Of a DNA stretch of 64,000 nucleotides, positions 59,611 to 64,000 are shown piece after piece. The notes below the pieces were generated by a model. The model did not search any database. It was not told the origin of the DNA and worked only from the letters and a program-made list of their open reading frames with translations. The DNA is from JBKHYG01 sp046565595 (lineage in GTDB: Bacteria > Actinomycetota > AC-67): NCBI GenBank assembly GCA_046565595.1, contig JBKHYG010000021.1, positions 7,684 to 71,683 on the forward strand, in the 5' to 3' direction. The translations under genes were made by a program, and so were the position numbers. Numbering within the stretch: the first letter of the stretch is position 1; each line of letters begins with the position of its first letter.

Positions 59611-60485
59611 CGGAGCTTCGGGTCCAGTGCGTCTCGCAGACCATCGCCCAGCAGGATGAATCCGAGGCTCGTGAAGATCAGAGCGAGGCTGGGGAATATC
59701 ACCATGTGCGGTGCGGTCGTGAGCAGTGGTCTTCCCTTGGCGATCATCAGCCCCCACGAAGGCTCAGGTTCCTGCACCCCGAGGCCGAGGAAGCTCAGAG
59801 CTGCCTCGGAGATGATGGCGGAGCCGATCAGCGCGAATGCGTAGACCAGGGTCGGGGTGATCGCGTTCGGCAGTACATGTCGGAAGAAGATGCGGCGGTT
59901 GGAGGCGCCGAGTGCGCGCGCCGCTTCGACGAACTCTGCGTTGCGTACCGAGATCACGCTCGAGCGGAAGAGCCTGGCCATCCCGACCCAGCCGAAGGCG
60001 GCTAGGGCGATCATCACCGAGATCCTGCTTCCTCCCAGCGAGGTGACGACGATGATCGGGCCGAGGAGAGCAGGGAAGCCGAGCACGATGTCGATCCCGC
60101 GACCAACGACGGTGTCGGCGAGCCCGCCGAAATAGCCGGCGATACCGCCGAGGGTGATACCGATGACCAGAGATACCCCCGTGACGACCGCGCCGATGAT
60201 GAGGCTGAAACGCGCGCCATGCACGATCCGGCTGAACAGGTCGCGACCCAGAGGATCGGTGCCGAACCAATGCTGCGAACTGGGAGGCTGGCGCGCTTGG
60301 TCTGGGAAGAAGCCAGCCACCGGTTGCGTCGCCACGATGTCGGCGAAGACCGCGAAGAAGACCAAGATGGCGATGATCCCCAATCCAGCTACCGCCAACC
60401 TGTTCGCGCGCAGACGATCCCAGACGCCGATGGTCGCCTCTGCGGGACCAGCGCCGCCCTGAAGATCCGCTTCGATCGTCGCCAT
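59607..60485 (-). CDS. oppC: oligopeptide ABC transporter permease OppC/DppC
   Basis: A 292-residue permease with the OppC N-terminal domain and FGTDPLGRDLFSRIVHGAR, and the EAA-type loop EAARALGASNRRIFFRHVLP. Five to six membrane helices. The C-terminal GDGLRDALDPKLR is the family end. It overlaps oppB by one base (TGATG) and oppD by 4 bp (ATGA). Confidence 0.95.
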   Translation of the reverse strand: MATIEADLQGGAGPAEATIGVWDRLRANRLAVAGLGIIAILVFFAVFADIVATQPVAGFFPDQARQPPSSQHWFGTDPLGRDLFSRIVHGARFSLIIGAVVTGVSLVIGITLGGIAGYFGGLADTVVGRGIDIVLGFPALLGPIIVVTSLGGSRISVMIALAAFGWVGMARLFRSSVISVRNAEFVEAARALGASNRRIFFRHVLPNAITPTLVYAFALIGSAIISEAALSFLGLGVQEPEPSWGLMIAKGRPLLTTAPHMVIFPSLALIFTSLGFILLGDGLRDALDPKLR

Positions 60486-61420
60486 CAGCTATACCGGATA
60501 CGCGGATCGAGCCACGCGTAAGCGAGGTCGACCACCAGGTTGAGGAACAGGTACAAGAAGACCGCGAAGATGCTGATACCCAAGACGACCTGGTTGTCCT
60601 GGGCCGTCACCGCGATCGCGAGGGTTCGTCCGAGCCCGTTGATATTGAACACCGTTTCGGTGAGGATGGCACCTGTGAGCAGCTGCCCTGCGTCTACACC
60701 CAGGAAGGTCACCACAGGGATGAGCGAGTTGCGCCAAGCGTGTCGGACCAGCACACGACTCTCGGGGATGCCCTTGGCGCGAGCGGTGCGCACATAATCG
60801 GCGTCGAGGGTCTCTAGCAGAGTGGTCCTCTGGACCCGCGAGAGGTAGGCCATCGATACGCTCGCCAGGGTGAATCCGGGGAGGATGTAGGACTTCAATC
60901 CGTCGGTCAGCCCTGTGATGGGCAGACCCAGCACGCTCTTGAGTTTCAATGCCACGAAGATCTGTAGGAGCACGCCCAACACGAAGACGGGCACGCTCAC
61001 GAGGACGATCGCAGCCAGCGTGACGCTGCTGTCCGAGAGTGAATATCTTCGCGAGGCCGATATGACTCCGCTCGCGATCCCAAGGGTCACGAGGAACAGG
61101 ATGCCTGCCATCGCGAGCCGCAGCGTCGTGGGAAGCCGTTGTTTGATGATCTCCGAGACATCTTGACGGGTGGTGTACGACTCGCCCAGATCGAAGCGAG
61201 CTAGGCGGCCGACATATTTGACGATGCGCTCGGGGAGCGGATCGTCGAGTCCATACTTCTCCGTGATGTTCTGACGGAACTCCTCTGTGATGGGACGCTC
61301 GCCGACTATGGCTCGCACTGGGTCGCCTGGGATCACATACAGGGCCATATAGATGATGACGATGGCGCCCAGCACCACCGGGATCATCTGTAGCAACCGA
61401 CGGATCAGGTAGCGACCCAC
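60485..61420 (-). CDS. oppB: oligopeptide ABC transporter permease OppB/DppB
   Basis: A 311-residue permease: RYLIRRLLQMIPVVLGAIVI at the N-terminus, ending with the EAA-like YVRTARAKGIPESRVLVRHA and the C-terminal VVDLAYAWLDPRIRYS. It pairs with OppC as the membrane channel. It lies 77 bp after the upstream binding-protein gene, with a stem-loop between them. Confidence 0.95.
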   Translation of the reverse strand: MGRYLIRRLLQMIPVVLGAIVIIYMALYVIPGDPVRAIVGERPITEEFRQNITEKYGLDDPLPERIVKYVGRLARFDLGESYTTRQDVSEIIKQRLPTTLRLAMAGILFLVTLGIASGVISASRRYSLSDSSVTLAAIVLVSVPVFVLGVLLQIFVALKLKSVLGLPITGLTDGLKSYILPGFTLASVSMAYLSRVQRTTLLETLDADYVRTARAKGIPESRVLVRHAWRNSLIPVVTFLGVDAGQLLTGAILTETVFNINGLGRTLAIAVTAQDNQVVLGISIFAVFLYLFLNLVVDLAYAWLDPRIRYS

Positions 61421-61450
61421 GAAGTCCTTCCTGTCAGAGGTTGGCCAGCC

Positions 61451-61484
61451 GTGGGGACGAGCGGATCGCTCCGCTCATCCCCAC
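61451..61484 (-). terminator. 15-bp stem-loop between the binding-protein and permease genes
   Basis: Arms GTGGGGA-x-GAGCGGA and TCCGCTC-x-TCCCCAC with loop GCGA; the mismatched pair is U-G on the minus-strand RNA but C-A on the plus, so the helix forms in the operon transcript. No U-tract follows. Probably a partial terminator or RNA-stabilising structure that raises binding-protein over permease expression. Confidence 0.55.
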
Positions 61485-61497
61485 GCTCGCCAGGCTG

Positions 61498-63084
61498 CTA
61501 GGCCAGACTGACTTCCTCCCAAGCCGGGCTGCCAAGTTGGATGTCGACGGTGAAGTTGGCGAACTTGTCAGCGTCGAAGACCACGGCGGACTTCCGGAAG
61601 AACATCGGAGCCGCAGGCATGTCCTGCACCAGGATGTCTTGGGCGTCCGCGTAGTTCTGCGCCCGCTCGTCTTCGTCGGTCGTCGTTCGAGCCGCGATGA
61701 TCAGCTGGTCGAACTCGGGGTTCTCGTAGCCGGCGTAGTTGTCTCCCGAGGTCGATAGGAAGAACGGAGCGAGCCAGTTGTCCGGCGTCGGATAGTCCTG
61801 GCCCCAACCGAGCCGGAACATGCCGGCAGCGGAACGAACCGACTTCAGGTAGTCGCCGAAGTTCTCCGAGCCTGCCTTCACGACGGTCTTCAGGCCCAGG
61901 GTCTCCTGGATCTGCGTTGCAGCCGCCTGAACCCAGTCGTCGTGGCCGGCCCCACCGTTGAAGGTCAAGGTGATCGTCGTCCCCGCAGGAACCCCCGACT
62001 CCTCGAAGAGTTGCTTGGCCCGATCCGGGTCGTAGGTGCAGAACTCGCAGGCGCCTTCTCGATAACCGGCGTTGGCCTTCGGGATGAAACCATCCGACGG
62101 CGAGCGTTGGCCATTGAAGACCGCATCATTGATCTTGCCTCGGTCCATCGCTAGCGAGATCGCCTGACGCAGGGTCGGGTTATCCAGCGGCGGTACCGTC
62201 ACGGTGAAGAACAGGTAGTCCATACCTGTCGTCTCTTGATCGATGAAGGCATCGCCGTAGGTTTCAGCTGCTTCGGGCCAGTTCTCGGGCGGTACCGAGG
62301 TCGTGTCGACCGTTCCTCCCTGGAACTCTAGGTAACCACCTTGGATCTCGGTGAAGATCTTCCATTCGATCCCGTCGAGGTTGCCCTTCTCTTCGCCGTT
62401 GTACTCGTCGAAGCGGACGACCTTGATCCCCTGGTTGTGTTCCCACTTGCCTTCGATCTTGTAGGGGCCGTTCCCGATGGGGGCCTCGTTGAAGCCGCTG
62501 GTGTCGTCGAGGGCGGCGGCCGGGATCGGCGAGAAGACCGTGTGGCCGGTTCGGATGTAGAACTCGGGTTGCGGTTCGTCGAACTCGAAGACGAGTTCGT
62601 ACTCGTTCTCACCTTGATGTACGCCCGGGAAGTCGGTCGCCGAGCCGTCCTGCAGCGCGGCGAAACCCTTCAAGCCATCCAGGTGGTATGCGATCTCGGA
62701 TGCGGTGTCCTTCGAGGCGACGCGAGTCAGAGCGCGCACGAAGGCCTCGGCGTTGACCGGTTCCCCGTTGTGGAAGGTTGCGCCCTCGCGCAACTGGAAG
62801 GTGATCGACTTCCCATCGTCGGCGACCGTGTAACTCTCGGCCGCTCCGGTCAGGACCGGTTCGGCTGTCTCTGGGTCATAATTGATCAGCGGATCGAAGA
62901 TGCGGTTGACCACCTCGTTGGCGGTCACGGTTGACGCTAGGGCCGGATCCAGGAAGTCCGGCTCTGCGAGGTACGCGACGACGGTGCCACCTTCGGTACC
63001 ACCGCTGTCGGGTGAAGAACTACACGCTGCGAGCGTGAGAGCCAGGACGGAGAACGCGGCGAGCGCTCGGTGTGCTCGGGACAT
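61498..63084 (-). CDS. oppA: oligopeptide ABC transporter substrate-binding lipoprotein
   Basis: A 528-residue family 5 binding protein. Lipobox LTLAAC near residue 18; then GGTVVAYLAEPDFLDPALAS, FQLREGATFHNGEPV and ISLAMDRGKIND, all standard blocks. ATG 63082-63084 with GGAGGG upstream. It heads the oppBCDF operon and is its primary receptor. Confidence 0.93.
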   Translation of the reverse strand: MSRAHRALAAFSVLALTLAACSSSPDSGGTEGGTVVAYLAEPDFLDPALASTVTANEVVNRIFDPLINYDPETAEPVLTGAAESYTVADDGKSITFQLREGATFHNGEPVNAEAFVRALTRVASKDTASEIAYHLDGLKGFAALQDGSATDFPGVHQGENEYELVFEFDEPQPEFYIRTGHTVFSPIPAAALDDTSGFNEAPIGNGPYKIEGKWEHNQGIKVVRFDEYNGEEKGNLDGIEWKIFTEIQGGYLEFQGGTVDTTSVPPENWPEAAETYGDAFIDQETTGMDYLFFTVTVPPLDNPTLRQAISLAMDRGKINDAVFNGQRSPSDGFIPKANAGYREGACEFCTYDPDRAKQLFEESGVPAGTTITLTFNGGAGHDDWVQAAATQIQETLGLKTVVKAGSENFGDYLKSVRSAAGMFRLGWGQDYPTPDNWLAPFFLSTSGDNYAGYENPEFDQLIIAARTTTDEDERAQNYADAQDILVQDMPAAPMFFRKSAVVFDADKFANFTVDIQLGSPAWEEVSLA

Positions 63085-63384
63085 GTGATATTCCCTCCTT
63101 CGCCTGGTGACCGATCAACTGGAACTTCTCCCCCTTCGACCGTCACGAGGCATCGGCTACAGCCCGGCCTCGAAGGACCGGACATAACGAGTGTAAGCAG
63201 ACAGGCAGGTCCCTGACAAGCATCTTTGCGCGCGCGAACCGACGAATCGCCCGAAAGCGGGCGCGCTATCACTAGAAGGGACTAGCACGCGCTGTTGGTA
63301 CCCCTTTCCAGGAACTTCTAAGCCTCCGAACGGATGTTCCCGGGCAGGACCAAGCCCTGAGCCTCGGGGTGAGACCCTCGGTGA
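63085..63384. other. intergenic region upstream of oppA
   Basis: 300 bases with no convincing ORF. It must hold the oppA promoter, though I see no strong -35/-10 pair. A small GCCCG-AAAG-CGGGC hairpin lies at about 63248-63263. The apgM terminator is expected near the high-coordinate end, but no T-tract hairpin is clear. Confidence 0.4.
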
Positions 63385-64000
63385 TCAGTCCGAGGCGAGC
63401 GTCTGGAGGCGCGGCATTATGTCTAGGCCCTGGACCAGCCCGAGCGCTCCATCCTTCGCGGCGGTCTCCCCGAAGGATCTCACCGTATCCGCTGCGACAC
63501 CCGGCCCAACTATCACCAGCGGAACGGGTTCGTCGGTATGACTCTTGCGAGCACACGAGGTTGCGTGATCAGCGGTGACCGCGACGATCGTGTCCGCTCC
63601 AAGATGCGGCAACAGGTTCCCGAAGAAGTGGGCGTCGATCGCCTCGATGTTGTCGAGCTTGTCCTGGGCACGGCCGTCGTGGGCTGGAACATCCGGACCC
63701 TTGATGTGGATGTAGAGGCCGTCGTACTCCTGGATGCTCTCGAGCGCTTGCTTCGCCCAGATCCCATACTGCTCTTCGAAGGAGCCCGTCATCATCGGTA
63801 CTTCGATCTGGCCCATGCCAAGGACCATCGAGATGCCTCGCTCGACCGGCATCTCGACGAAGCAGGCCCAGCGAGCGCCGAAACGCTCCTGGAAACTCGG
63901 CGGGTGAGGCAGATGATCGCCGCCGTCGCGCGTGAGGATGATATTGCCGGGCATCTTGCCTTCGGCTCGCCGCTTCTGGTTCACCTCGCTCGAGTTCATG
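63385..64000 (-). CDS. apgM: 2,3-bisphosphoglycerate-independent phosphoglycerate mutase, archaeal type (C-terminal part)
   Basis: The last ~205 residues of an alkaline-phosphatase-superfamily mutase. Metal-binding motifs HIKGPDVPAHDGRAQDK and VAVTADHATSC, with PLVIVGPGV, match ApgM. It interconverts 2- and 3-phosphoglycerate in glycolysis. The gene begins beyond the window. Confidence 0.9.
   Translation of the reverse strand, partial: MNSSEVNQKRRAEGKMPGNIILTRDGGDHLPHPPSFQERFGARWACFVEMPVERGISMVLGMGQIEVPMMTGSFEEQYGIWAKQALESIQEYDGLYIHIKGPDVPAHDGRAQDKLDNIEAIDAHFFGNLLPHLGADTIVAVTADHATSCARKSHTDEPVPLVIVGPGVAADTVRSFGETAAKDGALGLVQGLDIMPRLQTLASD

Overview
The window is high-GC DNA from a member of the Actinomycetota. 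The main evidence is a complete Pup-proteasome locus: arc/mpa, dop, pup, prcB, prcA, pafA, pafB and pafC, followed by tatA, tatC and a HelY-type helicase. Supporting markers are a DUF4193 protein, adjacent lnt and ppm genes (fused in mycobacteria), and a DUF3866 protein. I cannot place it below phylum. The combination of a NurA-HerA-SbcD-SbcC operon and pyruvoyl-dependent arginine decarboxylase suggests a lineage away from the well-studied genera, but that is inference.

Layout. 0-4.3 kb: the glycine decarboxylase genes gcvPA (3' end) and gcvPB on +, converging on a minus-strand DUF4193-lnt-ppm operon. 4.4-10.7 kb: nurA-herA-sbcD-sbcC on +, every junction overlapping by 4 bp, a DNA-end-resection set. 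10.7-13.6 kb: an acyl-CoA dehydrogenase with a small membrane protein, a Pro/Ser-rich surface protein, and an orphan diacylglycerol-kinase C-terminal domain. 13.6-34.6 kb: the proteasome region, transcribed mostly leftward as M50 protease, trmI, arc, dop, pup, prcB, prcA, a HELAH metallopeptidase, then pafA, an RTX-repeat protein, pafB, pafC, tatA, tatC, helY; lgt and a DUF3866 gene lie within it on +. 34.7-37.8 kb: a secreted metzincin, a 52-residue ORF, a structured intergenic stretch, and an ECF sigma factor with a DUF5667 partner. 38-40.7 kb: a compact polyamine operon (pdaD-speD-speE-speB) taking arginine to spermidine.

40.7-54 kb is accessory in character: secreted and lipoproteins with HYR or beta-propeller domains, a CPH-type copper ATPase, an RDD protein, a Phd/RelE toxin-antitoxin pair, and a BFN-domain protein, SDR and kinase group lying between two related direct repeats. 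Several short genes here have hairpins over their ribosome-binding sites or non-standard start codons. 54.1-63.1 kb: tRNA-Leu(GAG), then an oligopeptide ABC transport cluster on minus (SBP, oppB, oppC, oppD, oppF, SBP) with secG and a further SBP downstream. oppD carries an apparent frameshift near its 3' end. The window closes with the 3' part of an archaeal-type phosphoglycerate mutase.

A unifying feature is translational coupling through 4-bp NTGA junctions, in which the stop TGA overlaps the next start. About twenty are visible. N is usually A, sometimes G, once T, and in three cases C, which implies CTG initiation for a RelE toxin and two solute-binding proteins.
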